From positions 1 to 33,590 of IMG/VR virus record IMGVR_UViG_3300042938_000498: 33,590 nucleotides of DNA. The stretch is one strand, 5' to 3'. Of the stretch, positions 7,558-15,085 are shown in pieces. Numbering within the stretch: position 1 is the first letter of the stretch; every line of letters begins with the position of its first letter. Position numbers and translations under genes: made by a program. The stretch is from a virus. The notes beneath the pieces are model-generated. The model searched no databases and was not told the origin of the DNA. It saw only the letters and a program-made list of their open reading frames with translations.

Positions 7558-9306
7558 ATGGCAAACGATATTATAGATATTAATGTTTACGAAACAACTG
7601 AAACGGTTGCTATAACTGTAAATCCAAATTTAACTACTGTTAATATTAATCAAGTTACAGGTAGTGGTGGTGATACAAATTTAGGTTATACGCCAAGCCC
7701 TACAAATGGGATAGTAACAAGCGATACAGGAACGGATGCTACTATACCTTTGGCTGATGATACAAATGCAGGTTTATTAACTGCTGCTGAAAAGACTAAA
7801 ATAGCAAATTCAGTTCCATATACAGGAGCTGTATCTGATGTTAATTTAGGATTAAATGATATAACTGCTGAAAAATTAATTAAAAGTGGAGGTACTTCAT
7901 CTGAAATATTAGCTGCTGATGGTTCTGTAATAACTGCTGGTACTAATATAACTATTACAGGAGGTCAAATATCTTCTGTTGGTGGTGCAGGTGGCGGAGG
8001 TTCAAGTGTTAATTATTATCTAAACGGTGGTACAAATCAAGGTACTTTCGGTGGTACAACTTACTATGAATTTAGTAAGACTCCAGTAATAGGAACAGAA
8101 GCAGACTTTACTATAAGTTCAAATGGATATATAGCTTCATTTATAACTGATGTTGCAGACCCATCATTATTACTTATTCCTGCTGGAAATTGGAATTTAG
8201 AATTTTTCTTTTCTTCAAGTTCCGCTGGTGGTTCACCTTCATTTTATGCTGAATTGTATAAATACGATGGAACTACATTTACATTAATTGCAAGTGGTTC
8301 TGCTGCTCCTGAAGGAATAACAAACGGAACAGCTATTGATGCTTATTTTACTGCATTAGCAGTGCCTGAAACAGTATTAACAGTTAATGATAGGTTAGCT
8401 ATAAGAGTATATGTAACTGATTCAGGTAAAACAATTACACTACACACACAAAACGGACATCTTTGCGAAGTAATAACAACTTTTACTGCTGGATTAACTG
8501 CTTTAAATGGATTACAAGCACAGGTTCAGAATTTTGCAGTAGGAACAACAGGAACAGATTTTGCTATTAATTCAAGTGGAAGTACACATACATTTAATTT
8601 ACCAAGTGCAAGTGCAACTGTAAGAGGTGTAGTTACAACAACTACCCAAACATTCGCTGGAGATAAAACATTTACAGGAGAAATAGTAGCATCTAATTTA
8701 AGCGGAACTAATACAGGAGACAATGCTACAAACACTCAATATAGCGGATTAGCTGCATCAAAACAAGATACAATAACATTAACTACAACAGGAACAAGTG
8801 GAGCATCTACTTTAGTTGGTGCAACTTTAAATATTCCACAATATAGCGGGGCAACTAATTTAGGATATACTGCTTCACCTACAAATGGAACAGTAACAAG
8901 TAGCACAGGAAGTTCTGCTACTTTGCCTTTAGCTGATGCTACAAATGCTGGATTATTAAAACCTGCTAAATTTACAGTATTAGAAAACACAAGTGGAACA
9001 AATACAGGAGACCAAGATTTAAGTACTTATGCACTTTTAGCTTCTCCAACTTTTACAGGTACTCCATCATTGCCAACAGGAACAACGGGAACAACTCAAA
9101 CACCTTTAAATAACTCAACAAGATTAGCAACTACTGCATATGTTGAAGCTGCTTGTGCGGTTGTAGCAGGTGCATCAGGTGTTCAAGTAAGTTCACAAGA
9201 TACATTTGGAACTAATAAAATAGCAACTGTTACTGCTGCACAATATGCTGCTTTTGTAACTGCTGGGACTGTTAGTTCAACAACTTTATATTTTATAACT
9301 GCATAA
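7558..9306 (+). CDS. Tail fibre protein with repeats
   Basis: A 582-residue protein rich in Thr, Gly, Ser and Ala. It carries two copies of a unit of about 42 residues beginning NLGYTPSPTNG (about 41) and NLGYTASPTNG (about 434), two SGTNTGD turns, and the phage tail repeat TFTGTPSLPTG followed by TRLATTAYVEA near the C-terminus. Residues about 150-310 between repeats look like a globular beta domain. It probably forms a trimeric fibre that helps in host binding. The start follows the previous stop by two bases. Confidence 0.75.
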   Translation: MANDIIDINVYETTETVAITVNPNLTTVNINQVTGSGGDTNLGYTPSPTNGIVTSDTGTDATIPLADDTNAGLLTAAEKTKIANSVPYTGAVSDVNLGLNDITAEKLIKSGGTSSEILAADGSVITAGTNITITGGQISSVGGAGGGGSSVNYYLNGGTNQGTFGGTTYYEFSKTPVIGTEADFTISSNGYIASFITDVADPSLLLIPAGNWNLEFFFSSSSAGGSPSFYAELYKYDGTTFTLIASGSAAPEGITNGTAIDAYFTALAVPETVLTVNDRLAIRVYVTDSGKTITLHTQNGHLCEVITTFTAGLTALNGLQAQVQNFAVGTTGTDFAINSSGSTHTFNLPSASATVRGVVTTTTQTFAGDKTFTGEIVASNLSGTNTGDNATNTQYSGLAASKQDTITLTTTGTSGASTLVGATLNIPQYSGATNLGYTASPTNGTVTSSTGSSATLPLADATNAGLLKPAKFTVLENTSGTNTGDQDLSTYALLASPTFTGTPSLPTGTTGTTQTPLNNSTRLATTAYVEAACAVVAGASGVQVSSQDTFGTNKIATVTAAQYAAFVTAGTVSSTTLYFITA

Positions 9307-9308
9307 TT

Positions 9309-10304
9309 ATGGCAATAGAAATTGGAACAGTAAATGCAGACACAAGTGTAAAATTTGGAACTACTACAATTCAAAGTGGATATATTGGGTATGATTATTT
9401 TTATGGAAATGTATTTCCTGTTTTAGATATTTTTCCAACATCTGTTCATCACGCTTATTCTTTACGAAAATTAAGAACTGCATATACAGGAGCTTGTTTA
9501 AGAGTTAGAAGAACAACAACTACTCCAACTGTAACAACTACAATTGTAGATTTAGCTTTTGATTCTAATAATACAATTAGTTTAAATAGTGCTATTACCT
9601 ATGTATCAGGCACAGTAACATTAGCAACTAATTTAGGTCAATTTTGTGCTTCTGTTGTAAATGGATATAGTAATCCTGATTTAGTAAATACAAATCAAAA
9701 TATATTTGTTGTAACGTGGTTTGACCAAAGTGGTAATGGTAAAAATCCAACACAAGCTACTGCTGGACAACAACCAAGATTAGTCAGTTTAGGTAATTTA
9801 GAAACATCTGGTGGAAAGGCAACTGTTAGATTTGTAAGGGCGAATAGTAATTCTTTATTGGTAGTTGATGCAACTGCTAACATAAATAATATGTCAAGTT
9901 ATTGGGTTGGAGCATTTTTTAGTACTACAAGTGGTCAAATTGGATATACAATAGGAAGTACGACACAAAGATTTTATTTTCCATATTTATTATCAACAAA
10001 TATTAATGCTGGATATGCTACAAGTGCAACTGCTGTAACATTAGAAACAGGAGTTAATACAAATAGAAAACTATATGAGTTATTAGCACCATCTCCTTTA
10101 AATTCAGCAGTAGCACAAGGATGGGCAAATGGAGTTGCTAAAAATACAGCTACTTTAGTTAATGCTATAAATGGAAATATTGTATTAGGAACATTAACAA
10201 CAAATTATTTAGATGGTTATATACAAGAAGTGATAGGATGGCAAACAAACGCAAATAGATTAGAAAAGGAAAAAAATATTAACAGCTATTGGACAATATA
10301 TTAA
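9309..10304 (+). CDS. Tail fibre tip with lectin-like domain
   Basis: A 331-residue protein. After a short N-terminal adaptor (1-45) it has HHAYSLRKLRTAYTGACLRV (46-65) and later WFDQSGNGKNPTQATAGQQP (about 138-157), a pattern I link to the arabinofuranosidase B/concanavalin-like fold used by fibre tips in Bacteroidota phages. The C-terminus has DGYIQEVIGW, typical of LamG-like domains. It most likely binds a surface glycan; I see no proof of enzyme activity. It follows the repeat fibre gene by two bases and is probably assembled with it. Confidence 0.6.
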   Translation: MAIEIGTVNADTSVKFGTTTIQSGYIGYDYFYGNVFPVLDIFPTSVHHAYSLRKLRTAYTGACLRVRRTTTTPTVTTTIVDLAFDSNNTISLNSAITYVSGTVTLATNLGQFCASVVNGYSNPDLVNTNQNIFVVTWFDQSGNGKNPTQATAGQQPRLVSLGNLETSGGKATVRFVRANSNSLLVVDATANINNMSSYWVGAFFSTTSGQIGYTIGSTTQRFYFPYLLSTNINAGYATSATAVTLETGVNTNRKLYELLAPSPLNSAVAQGWANGVAKNTATLVNAINGNIVLGTLTTNYLDGYIQEVIGWQTNANRLEKEKNINSYWTIY

Positions 10305-10306
10305 TT

Positions 10307-10465
10307 ATGTATAAGTACAACACTTACGAAGAAGCACAAACATCATTGGAAATAGTAAATACATTTTTTGGATTGCCTTGTGGCGAAACATTAAACTGGA
10401 CAGATATACAGGAAGGGGATGGTTATTGGTTTTTGCAAGCTGACAGATTAGAAGAAGTATTATGA
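10307..10465 (+). CDS. 52-residue protein, unknown
   Basis: A short frame, MYKYNTYEEAQTSLEIVN at the start and YWFLQADRLEEVL at the end. There is no membrane segment. It begins two bases after the fibre gene stop and overlaps the next start (ATGA), so it is coupled to the lysis genes. Similar small proteins after fibre genes might be fibre chaperones, but nothing here proves it. Confidence 0.6.
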   Translation: MYKYNTYEEAQTSLEIVNTFFGLPCGETLNWTDIQEGDGYWFLQADRLEEVL

Positions 10466-10638
10466 ATAACATAGATAAAATATTAAATAAGATTATCTCA
10501 CGCAAACTAATGGTGTTTGTTATAGCTTGTTGTGGATTATTCGCTGGAGATTTAACATCTCAAGATTGGGTAGTAATAGCAACTGCTTATGTAAGCATAC
10601 AAGGATTTACGGATATAGTTGCAAAATTAAAAAGTTAA
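10462..10638 (+). CDS. Small membrane protein, holin-like
   Basis: A 58-residue protein: a basic amphipathic start (NIDKILNKIISRK), a hydrophobic segment at about 16-29, then a second moderately hydrophobic stretch DWVVIATAYVSIQG (35-48). It is the first of two small membrane proteins before the endolysin, where holin or antiholin genes usually are. Its start overlaps the previous stop. Which of the two is the holin cannot be decided from sequence. Confidence 0.6.
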   Translation: MNNIDKILNKIISRKLMVFVIACCGLFAGDLTSQDWVVIATAYVSIQGFTDIVAKLKS

Positions 10639-10640
10639 AA

Positions 10641-10808
10641 ATGGAGTCAATGAAATTATATATGCTTAATTCGTTAGCATTAGTTATTACGTTTACTAAC
10701 GTAGAGAATATATTAAAATTAACTCTTTTAGTATTATCAATTATATATACAGGTGTTAAAATTTATGAATCATTTAATAAAAAATTAAAAGATGAAACTG
10801 GACAATAA
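10641..10808 (+). CDS. Small two-segment membrane protein, holin candidate
   Basis: A 55-residue protein, start MESMKLYMLNSLALVITF, with two hydrophobic segments at about 8-20 and 26-40 and a charged C-terminus. This layout is common for holins, which open the inner membrane so that the endolysin can reach the cell wall. An upstream extension from 10527 is open but overlaps the previous gene and has no hydrophobic logic, so the ATG at 10641 was chosen. The 3' end overlaps the endolysin gene by 17 nt. Confidence 0.65.
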   Translation: MESMKLYMLNSLALVITFTNVENILKLTLLVLSIIYTGVKIYESFNKKLKDETGQ

Positions 10809-11241
10809 AGGTTATATGTTAATTTGTGAGTTTGAAGGATTTAGTGCTAAACCATATTTATGTCCTGCTAAATTAGCTACTATTGGATATGGTAATACAT
10901 TTTATAAAAATGGTAGTAAAGTTACTATGGTGGATAAAGAAATAACTAAATCGGAAGCATTTGATATGTTTAAAGACATTGCAGATAATTTTGCTAAAAA
11001 AGTTTCTAAATGTGTTACGCAACCTTTAACACAAAATCAATTTAATAGTTTAGTTTCATTTGCTTATAATGTTGGAGTAGCAAATTTTATGAGAAGTACA
11101 TTATTAAAGAAAGTAAATAATAATAGATTAGACCATTCAATTGCAGATGAATTTTTAAAATGGGATAAAGTAGGAACAAAAAAATTAGCAGGTTTAACTA
11201 AAAGACGACAAATTGAAGCAAACAATTATTTTACTATTTAG
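10792..11241 (+). CDS. Endolysin, GH24 (T4-type) lysozyme
   Basis: A 149-residue muramidase that cleaves peptidoglycan at the end of infection. It has the T4 lysozyme spacing Glu-8-Asp/Cys-5-Thr: Glu15, Cys24 and Thr30, in EFEGFSAKPY and TIGYGNT. Asp is replaced by Cys, as in a number of GH24 members. Later parts with FNSLVSFAYNVG and LAGLTKRRQIEANNY match the family's C-terminal lobe. No signal peptide or SAR segment is seen, so release should depend on the holin. It overlaps its neighbours on both sides (17 and 29 nt). Confidence 0.9.
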   Translation: MKLDNKGYMLICEFEGFSAKPYLCPAKLATIGYGNTFYKNGSKVTMVDKEITKSEAFDMFKDIADNFAKKVSKCVTQPLTQNQFNSLVSFAYNVGVANFMRSTLLKKVNNNRLDHSIADEFLKWDKVGTKKLAGLTKRRQIEANNYFTI

Positions 11242-11653
11242 TATATTACTAATATCTTGTGGAACTCGTAAAGTAGTAATCCAAGAAGTTAAGAAGGATT
11301 CTTTGTCCCAAATTTCCACTAAAATAGTGACGAAAGAAGATATAAAAATAGAGACTAAAAACGATATTATTACTGATGAATTTACTATTACTCCATTAGA
11401 TACTTGTAAAGATATTGTAGTAAATGGAATAACGTACAAAAACGTTGTTTTAAGATACAAAAATACAAAAGATAACACTATACAAGTGCAAGATATAAAA
11501 GTGTCTAAAATCGAAGATAAAAAGCAAATAGTAAAATCTACAATAATAGAAAAGAAAAAAGAAATAGATAGAAAATCTAATCCAATGCTCAATCTATTAT
11601 GGTTATTAATTCCACTTTCTGCTTATGCAATATATAAATTTAAATTAATTTAA
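11213..11653 (+). CDS. Candidate unimolecular spanin (lipoprotein plus C-terminal membrane segment)
   Basis: A 146-residue protein started by TTG at 11213; no in-frame ATG exists between the upstream stop (11195-11197) and the signal sequence. The N-terminus (Lys2, hydrophobic 5-14, lipobox LISC with Cys16) is a lipoprotein signal for the outer membrane. The C-terminus (about 125-141) is a transmembrane segment followed by YKFKLI. One protein with both anchors is the layout of u-spanins such as T1 gp11, which fuse inner and outer membranes at lysis. The ectodomain is charged and probably beta and coil. It overlaps the endolysin by 29 nt and ends at the hairpin at 11654. Confidence 0.7.
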   Translation: MKQTIILLFSILLISCGTRKVVIQEVKKDSLSQISTKIVTKEDIKIETKNDIITDEFTITPLDTCKDIVVNGITYKNVVLRYKNTKDNTIQVQDIKVSKIEDKKQIVKSTIIEKKKEIDRKSNPMLNLLWLLIPLSAYAIYKFKLI

Positions 11654-11702
11654 TATACCCCCCCTAAAAAACATACTTTAAAAATAGGGGTATACCCTTT
11701 TT
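11654..11702 (+). terminator. C-tract/G-tract hairpin terminator, module copy 2
   Basis: TATA, seven C and TA pair with TA, four G and TATA around an A-rich loop, followed by CCCTTTTT. It begins on the base after the spanin stop and ends the fibre-lysis unit. Like copy 1 it contains GGGTATACCC. Confidence 0.75.
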
Positions 11703-11751
11703 ACTAAATTTTTAAAAAAAAAGATTAAATATATATAGTATATAATAATAG
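11703..11751 (+). repeat. A/T-rich tail of module copy 2
   Basis: TAAATTTTT, nine A, GATTAAATATATATA and further TA-rich DNA, matching the tails at 1621 and 24441. No gene is present. Confidence 0.6.
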
Positions 11752-11765
11752 TAGGAATTTTCCTA
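11752..11765. repeat. Interrupted palindrome, operator candidate
   Basis: TAGGAA-TT-TTCCTA lies just upstream of the early nuclease gene and overlaps the start of the 40-bp repeat. Copy 3 has only a decayed version. A repressor site is possible. Confidence 0.3.
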
Positions 11766-11800
11766 TTGTTAATAAATATGTTATTTTGTATTTGGATTTA
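11761..11800 (+). repeat. 40-bp upstream repeat, copy 1
   Basis: This stretch is identical base for base to 24508-24547. In both places it precedes a TAnnTTT box and an ATG in the same order. It begins TCCTATTG and ends GGATTTA. An exact 40-bp match outside genes suggests a shared control sequence. Confidence 0.8.
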
Positions 11801-11811
11801 CTATACATTTG
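11786..11811 (+). promoter_or_regulatory. Host-type promoter for the early nuclease gene
   Basis: TACATTTG (11804-11811) fits the Bacteroidota -7 box TAnnTTTG, four bases (GCTT) before the ATG. A TTG at 11786 is 15 bases upstream, shorter than the usual 17-20. The message would be leaderless or nearly so. Confidence 0.5.
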
Positions 11812-11815
11812 GCTT

Positions 11816-12208
11816 ATGATAGAAGAACAATTATTCAAGATATTAAAGGACCAACTATTCCCTGATTTATTAAAAGCTAAAAATCAAATGTCCAGGTGGG
11901 ATTGTTATTCTCCATCTAAAAAATACCGTATTGAATTGAAGTGCCGGAAGGTACACTATCCAACTCTTTTACTTGAAAAGAAAAAATTTGATGCAATGAT
12001 CCTGGAATCTGCAAAGCACAATGATATTCCATTATATATTAATTCAACTCCAAAGGGAATATTTATATTTAATCTTCTTAAAATAAATCCTATTTGGGAG
12101 ATCAACTCAAAAAATCCTGCTACTACTAACTTTGGATCTTATGATAGAGTTGAGAAGGAGGTTTGTTATTTAGATATTGCAGAAGCTAAAATGTTAAAGT
12201 TTAGTTAA
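11816..12208 (+). CDS. PD-(D/E)XK nuclease-like protein
   Basis: A 130-residue protein with Asp29, ten residues, then Glu40-x-Lys42 (in YRIELKCRK), the core of PD-(D/E)XK nucleases; LLLEKKKFDAMI follows. It may act on phage or host DNA early in infection. It is the first gene after module copy 2. A TTG ten codons upstream extends the frame, but that region is the shared promoter repeat, so the ATG at 11816 was chosen. Note that the extension (MYLDL...) also exists before the sigma gene, so it could be translated in both; I think this less likely. Confidence 0.55.
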   Translation: MIEEQLFKILKDQLFPDLLKAKNQMSRWDCYSPSKKYRIELKCRKVHYPTLLLEKKKFDAMILESAKHNDIPLYINSTPKGIFIFNLLKINPIWEINSKNPATTNFGSYDRVEKEVCYLDIAEAKMLKFS

Positions 12209-12235
12209 TATTTTTTTTATCTCATTTATTACATT

Positions 12236-12243
12236 TAGATTTG
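12236..12243 (+). promoter_or_regulatory. Possible host-type -7 box
   Basis: TAGATTTG matches TAnnTTTG and lies 29 bases before the ATG at 12273. No clear TTG stands at the expected -33 position; a T-rich run is there instead. A weak or moderate early promoter. Confidence 0.4.
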
Positions 12244-12272
12244 TCCTATAAATAATTTAAAACCTTAAAAAA

Positions 12273-12482
12273 ATGGACAAACAAGAAATTTTAGCAAAAT
12301 TAGAAATTTGCATTTCTATTTTAGAAAACACCGACAATCTTTATGTGCGTAAACAATTAGAGTACATTGCTGAATCATTAGTAAAAGATTGGAATCAATC
12401 GGATGCATATGCTCAAGAAATTAGAGAAGTATTGAATTACGATCAAACTATGACTAATCTAAATAATATATGGACGAAATAA
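12273..12482 (+). CDS. 69-residue protein, unknown
   Basis: A helical, acidic protein (MDKQEILAKLEICISILE at the start, NLNNIWTK at the end) with no recognised motif. It is the first of a run of overlapping small genes leading to the YqaJ exonuclease, so it is probably expressed early. It overlaps the next start by 13 nt. Confidence 0.6.
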   Translation: MDKQEILAKLEICISILENTDNLYVRKQLEYIAESLVKDWNQSDAYAQEIREVLNYDQTMTNLNNIWTK

Positions 12483-12586
12483 CCTTACAACAAATAGAAT
12501 CATTGGAAAATATAATTGATTTTCAAGCTAAAAAAATTCATATTTTAGAAGATGATTTAAAAAGATTATCTAAAGAAGAAAAATAA
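12470..12586 (+). CDS. 38-residue protein, unknown
   Basis: A very short frame, MDEITLQQIESLENII followed by FQAKKIHILEDDLKRLSKEEK. Regular Leu/Ile spacing suggests one coiled-coil helix. It overlaps the genes on both sides (13 nt and a TAATG junction), which supports translation despite its size. Confidence 0.5.
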   Translation: MDEITLQQIESLENIIDFQAKKIHILEDDLKRLSKEEK

Positions 12587-12693
12587 TGAAAGAAATTAAA
12601 AAATTTGACAAATGGATGAGAAAAACAGTACAATCTATTTACTACTACGATAACGAAAAAATGTGTAACGCATACGAAAAAATTAAAAAATGA
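12586..12693 (+). CDS. 35-residue protein, unknown
   Basis: A short basic frame (MKEIKKFDKWMRKTVQSIYY, ending YEKIKK) linked to both neighbours by overlapping start and stop codons (TAATG, ATGA). No function can be named. Confidence 0.5.
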   Translation: MKEIKKFDKWMRKTVQSIYYYDNEKMCNAYEKIKK

Positions 12694-13322
12694 GCAATAG
12701 AACAAAAGTAATAGAATCACTACCATACGAACAAAGGTCAGATGAATGGTTTAAAGCAAGGCACGGTAAATTTACTGCATCTACAATACACAAACTTTTA
12801 GGTGCAAGAGGATTAGGTCAAACAGGAGAGACTTATGCAATAGAGAAGGCAATTGAGCAGTTATATGGTCAATTAGAAGAATCATATCGAGGACTAGATA
12901 TGCAGAGAGGTGTAGATTTAGAACCTTATGCATTTGCTAAATTCCAAGAGCAGCATCCGGATGCAACTGAAGCGTTTATGTTCCCATATGGGGAACACGC
13001 TGGAGCTTCTCCTGATGGTGTAGTTGGTAAAGATGCAATCCTTGAGATTAAATGTCCAAGACCAGTTAAGTTTTTTAAAATTGTAGCTGATGAAAAGATA
13101 GATCCTGAATACATTGCACAAATGCAGTTCCAAATGTTATGTAGCAATTCATCTAAAGCCTATTTCTTTAATTATTGCGTTATTGATGGCGAGGAGTTCC
13201 ATCATACAATTGAAGTGCCAAGAGATGAGGTTATGATTGATTTGATAAAAGAGCGATTGGACCAGGCTATTGTAATTAAAGAATCGTATATTAAGAAGAT
13301 AACCAAAAACTTGCAACGATGA
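12690..13322 (+). CDS. YqaJ-type (lambda exonuclease-like) recombination nuclease
   Basis: A 210-residue protein of the YqaJ/lambda exonuclease family, which resects double-stranded DNA ends for single-strand annealing recombination. Motifs in order: WFKARHGKFTAS (20-31), GVDLEPYAFAKF (74-85, Glu78), GASPDGVV (Asp109), ILEIKCPRP (Glu119, Lys121) and YIAQMQFQMLCS. Catalytic Asp109, Glu119 and Lys121 are all present. The SSB-like gene at 14417 is a likely partner; the two genes share their first 20 bases. Confidence 0.9.
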   Translation: MSNRTKVIESLPYEQRSDEWFKARHGKFTASTIHKLLGARGLGQTGETYAIEKAIEQLYGQLEESYRGLDMQRGVDLEPYAFAKFQEQHPDATEAFMFPYGEHAGASPDGVVGKDAILEIKCPRPVKFFKIVADEKIDPEYIAQMQFQMLCSNSSKAYFFNYCVIDGEEFHHTIEVPRDEVMIDLIKERLDQAIVIKESYIKKITKNLQR

Positions 13323-13546
13323 ATCCAAAAGAAAAAGCAAAAGAATTAGTAGAAATTTATGTTGATGTAAACGAATTTTACAATTTACAAAATAATAACA
13401 TAGTTGTTATAAATTATAATTTTGCAAAACAATGTGCTTTAATAGCAGTTGATTTTGCAAGAGATTTTATAACAGGAGATTTAAGCGAATCATTTGATAA
13501 AACAATGTATTTATTTGAAATTAAACAAGAGATAGAAAAGCTATGA
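13319..13546 (+). CDS. 75-residue protein, unknown
   Basis: A helical acidic protein beginning MNPKEKAKELVEIYVDVNEF. The overlap with the exonuclease stop (ATGA) indicates coupled translation. It starts much like the next gene (MNPKxK...), hinting at a small paralogous pair. A protein with AKELV near the start and AKQCALIAVD in the middle is common among Bacteroidota phages, without known function. Confidence 0.6.
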   Translation: MNPKEKAKELVEIYVDVNEFYNLQNNNIVVINYNFAKQCALIAVDFARDFITGDLSESFDKTMYLFEIKQEIEKL

Positions 13547-13794
13547 ACCCAAAAAGTAAGAACCAGGAGATGCACAAGTTATATTGCTTATGCAGTTTAT
13601 TGTTAGAGAGTTTGGATAGGTTAAAACCTACTACTGAAAGGATGATCAAATACAAATCTGATTTGATTGGATTTTGCGAGGAGCTAAATGATGTATTAGC
13701 AGATACTTCACCAATTCAAAGAAGCACGTATTTTCACAATATCACTAATAAAATTGATAGTATTTTAAGAAACGAATTTAATAAAGATATGTAA
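13543..13794 (+). CDS. 83-residue protein, unknown
   Basis: A helical protein starting MNPKSKNQEMHKLYCLC, with four cysteine or methionine-rich turns but no zinc motif. It overlaps both neighbours (ATGA, TAATG). No function recognised. Confidence 0.6.
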   Translation: MNPKSKNQEMHKLYCLCSLLLESLDRLKPTTERMIKYKSDLIGFCEELNDVLADTSPIQRSTYFHNITNKIDSILRNEFNKDM

Positions 13795-14015
13795 TGGCAG
13801 ATATAACAATGTGCAATGGTAGAAATTGCGAATTAAGAGAAACGTGCTACCGGTATAAAGCAAATCCAAGTGAGTATAGACAGTCATATTTTTGTGAAAC
13901 ACCAATTAAAAATAGTAAATGTGATCACTATTGGGAATATTGCAGTAATTGTAATCAATACAATGGCACACATAAAATGAGTTGTCCAACGCAAAAAATA
14001 CAAATAAACTTATGA
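13794..14015 (+). CDS. Cys-rich small protein, probable zinc binder
   Basis: A 73-residue protein with eight cysteines at 7, 12, 18, 34, 43, 50, 53 and 64, including CNGRNCELRETC and CSNC. The pairs suggest one or two zinc sites. The RETCYRYKA...YRQSYFC layout is one I know from phage early regions of Bacteroidota, with no assigned function. Start and stop overlap the neighbours. Confidence 0.6.
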   Translation: MADITMCNGRNCELRETCYRYKANPSEYRQSYFCETPIKNSKCDHYWEYCSNCNQYNGTHKMSCPTQKIQINL

Positions 14016-14140
14016 AAAAAAAATTTACAAATTGGCAGAGAATATTAAGGATTATGAATTTCAATCATAAAAGAGGGATTAATTCAGAACGAGTAAACAA
14101 AATATATAGAAAAATTAATTTAATACGATTAGAAAAATGA
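14012..14140 (+). CDS. 42-residue basic protein, unknown
   Basis: A Lys/Arg-rich frame: MKKKFTNWQRILRIMNFNH at the start, KINLIRLEK at the end. The strong positive charge would suit nucleic acid binding, but there is no motif. It overlaps both neighbours by four bases (ATGA). Confidence 0.45.
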   Translation: MKKKFTNWQRILRIMNFNHKRGINSERVNKIYRKINLIRLEK

Positions 14141-14349
14141 TACAAATAGCAGCAACGATTTTAGTAATGTTATGGATAGGAATGGAAGCGGTAAAATATT
14201 ATGGCGGAGAGGTTGTAATTGCACCGATAAAAGGCTTAATGTTTGGAGCTTTATATAACAATGATGAAGGAGATGATGATACAGAGCATACGGTTCAGTT
14301 ATTATTTTTTATATTTTCTGTTAATTTTATTTGGATAACTGAAGATTAA
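14137..14349 (+). CDS. Small membrane protein
   Basis: A 70-residue protein with a hydrophobic N-terminal helix (about 2-17), a middle segment with GLMFGALY, an acidic patch EGDDDTE (44-50) and a second hydrophobic segment (about 54-67). Two inner-membrane passes are likely. Membrane proteins in early regions can act in exclusion or defence against host systems, but nothing here shows that. Confidence 0.5.
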   Translation: MIQIAATILVMLWIGMEAVKYYGGEVVIAPIKGLMFGALYNNDEGDDDTEHTVQLLFFIFSVNFIWITED

Positions 14350-14361
14350 ATAATACATTTG
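14330..14361 (+). promoter_or_regulatory. Host-type promoter for the SSB-like gene
   Basis: TTTG (14330-14333) and TACATTTG (14354-14361) are separated by 20 bases, close to the Bacteroidota consensus. The start would be near 14367, giving a leader of about 50 bases. Confidence 0.65.
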
Positions 14362-14367
14362 TCAAAG

Positions 14368-14406
14368 ATGCAAGGCTTGGGCATCACAATTCCAAGTCAT
14401 AAATAA
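14368..14406 (+). promoter_or_regulatory. Leader with hairpin and 12-codon frame
   Basis: The leader of the SSB-like gene contains a 12-codon frame, MQGLGITIPSHK, and overlapping it a stem GGCTTGG (14374-14380) with CCAAGTC (14392-14398), one G-T pair included. Either could modulate translation. It might also be chance. Confidence 0.25.
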
Positions 14407-14416
14407 ATTAAATGCG

Positions 14417-15085
14417 ATGAGCAATAGAACAAAAGTGTTTACAGGAACAACTAAAAATCCTGCGAGTAAATTTCTTGATTGGAAGTCAAACGATAAACAA
14501 TTTTCGTACTACGACAAAGAACAATCAAAAACCATTGAGGTTAAATTACCTTTGAAGTTTGTATTTCTTGATGAATTACATACGGTAAAAGGTTGGAATG
14601 ATGCTTCATCTTCTGGAGTATATGCGAATGAAGTTAAATTCATTTCAAAAGAGCCAATGACTGTGAAAGCGTTTAAAGGTGGTGAGATTGCAAAAGGTCT
14701 TTATAATGAAATTAAAGACAAAGCAAAGAACGCTGGAGGACACTATGTAAAATCTATCTATATTATGTTAGAAGATGGATCACTTGGAAACATCCAACTA
14801 AAGGGAAGTGCAGTTCAAGGATGGGGAGAATTTGTAAATGCTAATAAGAAGCAGCTTACCGCATCTTGGATTATAGTTGATAAAGCAATTGAAGGTAAAA
14901 AGGGTGCAGTTAAGTACACTACTCCTTCATTCATTCTTGGAGATGTTTTAACAGTTCCTCAATCTAATGATGCTGATAGCAATTTTGACACATTAGAAGC
15001 GTATTTAAAGACCTATTTAACTAAAGTTGAAGAAGTAGATGCTTCAGATATTTTAGTTGAAGTAGAGGATGATTTAGAATTTTAA
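14417..15085 (+). CDS. Probable single-stranded DNA-binding protein
   Basis: A 222-residue protein. The body has FKGGEIAKGLYNEIKDKAK (85-103) and a beta-rich region with GSLGNIQLKGSAVQGWGEF. The last 11 residues, ILVEVEDDLEF, form an acidic tail ending in Phe, as in T7 gp2.5 and bacterial SSB, where it recruits partner proteins. It lies between recombination and replication genes and has its own promoter and terminator, as expected for a protein needed in quantity. The first seven residues (MSNRTKV) equal those of the YqaJ gene. The fold itself is not proven by eye. Confidence 0.55.
   Translation: MSNRTKVFTGTTKNPASKFLDWKSNDKQFSYYDKEQSKTIEVKLPLKFVFLDELHTVKGWNDASSSGVYANEVKFISKEPMTVKAFKGGEIAKGLYNEIKDKAKNAGGHYVKSIYIMLEDGSLGNIQLKGSAVQGWGEFVNANKKQLTASWIIVDKAIEGKKGAVKYTTPSFILGDVLTVPQSNDADSNFDTLEAYLKTYLTKVEEVDASDILVEVEDDLEF

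Noticed and set aside
8526-8990. Minus-strand frames opposite the fibre gene
   Set aside because: Val/Pro-rich low-complexity products reflecting the Thr/Gly repeats of the fibre gene read backwards.
10527-10640. Upstream extension of the holin candidate
   Set aside because: It overlaps most of the 58-residue membrane protein in another frame and lacks a membrane pattern; the ATG at 10641 gives a normal small holin.
11194-11592. 132-residue frame on the minus strand opposite the spanin gene
   Set aside because: It is the mirror of a strongly supported + strand gene, has no promoter, and all other genes are on the + strand.
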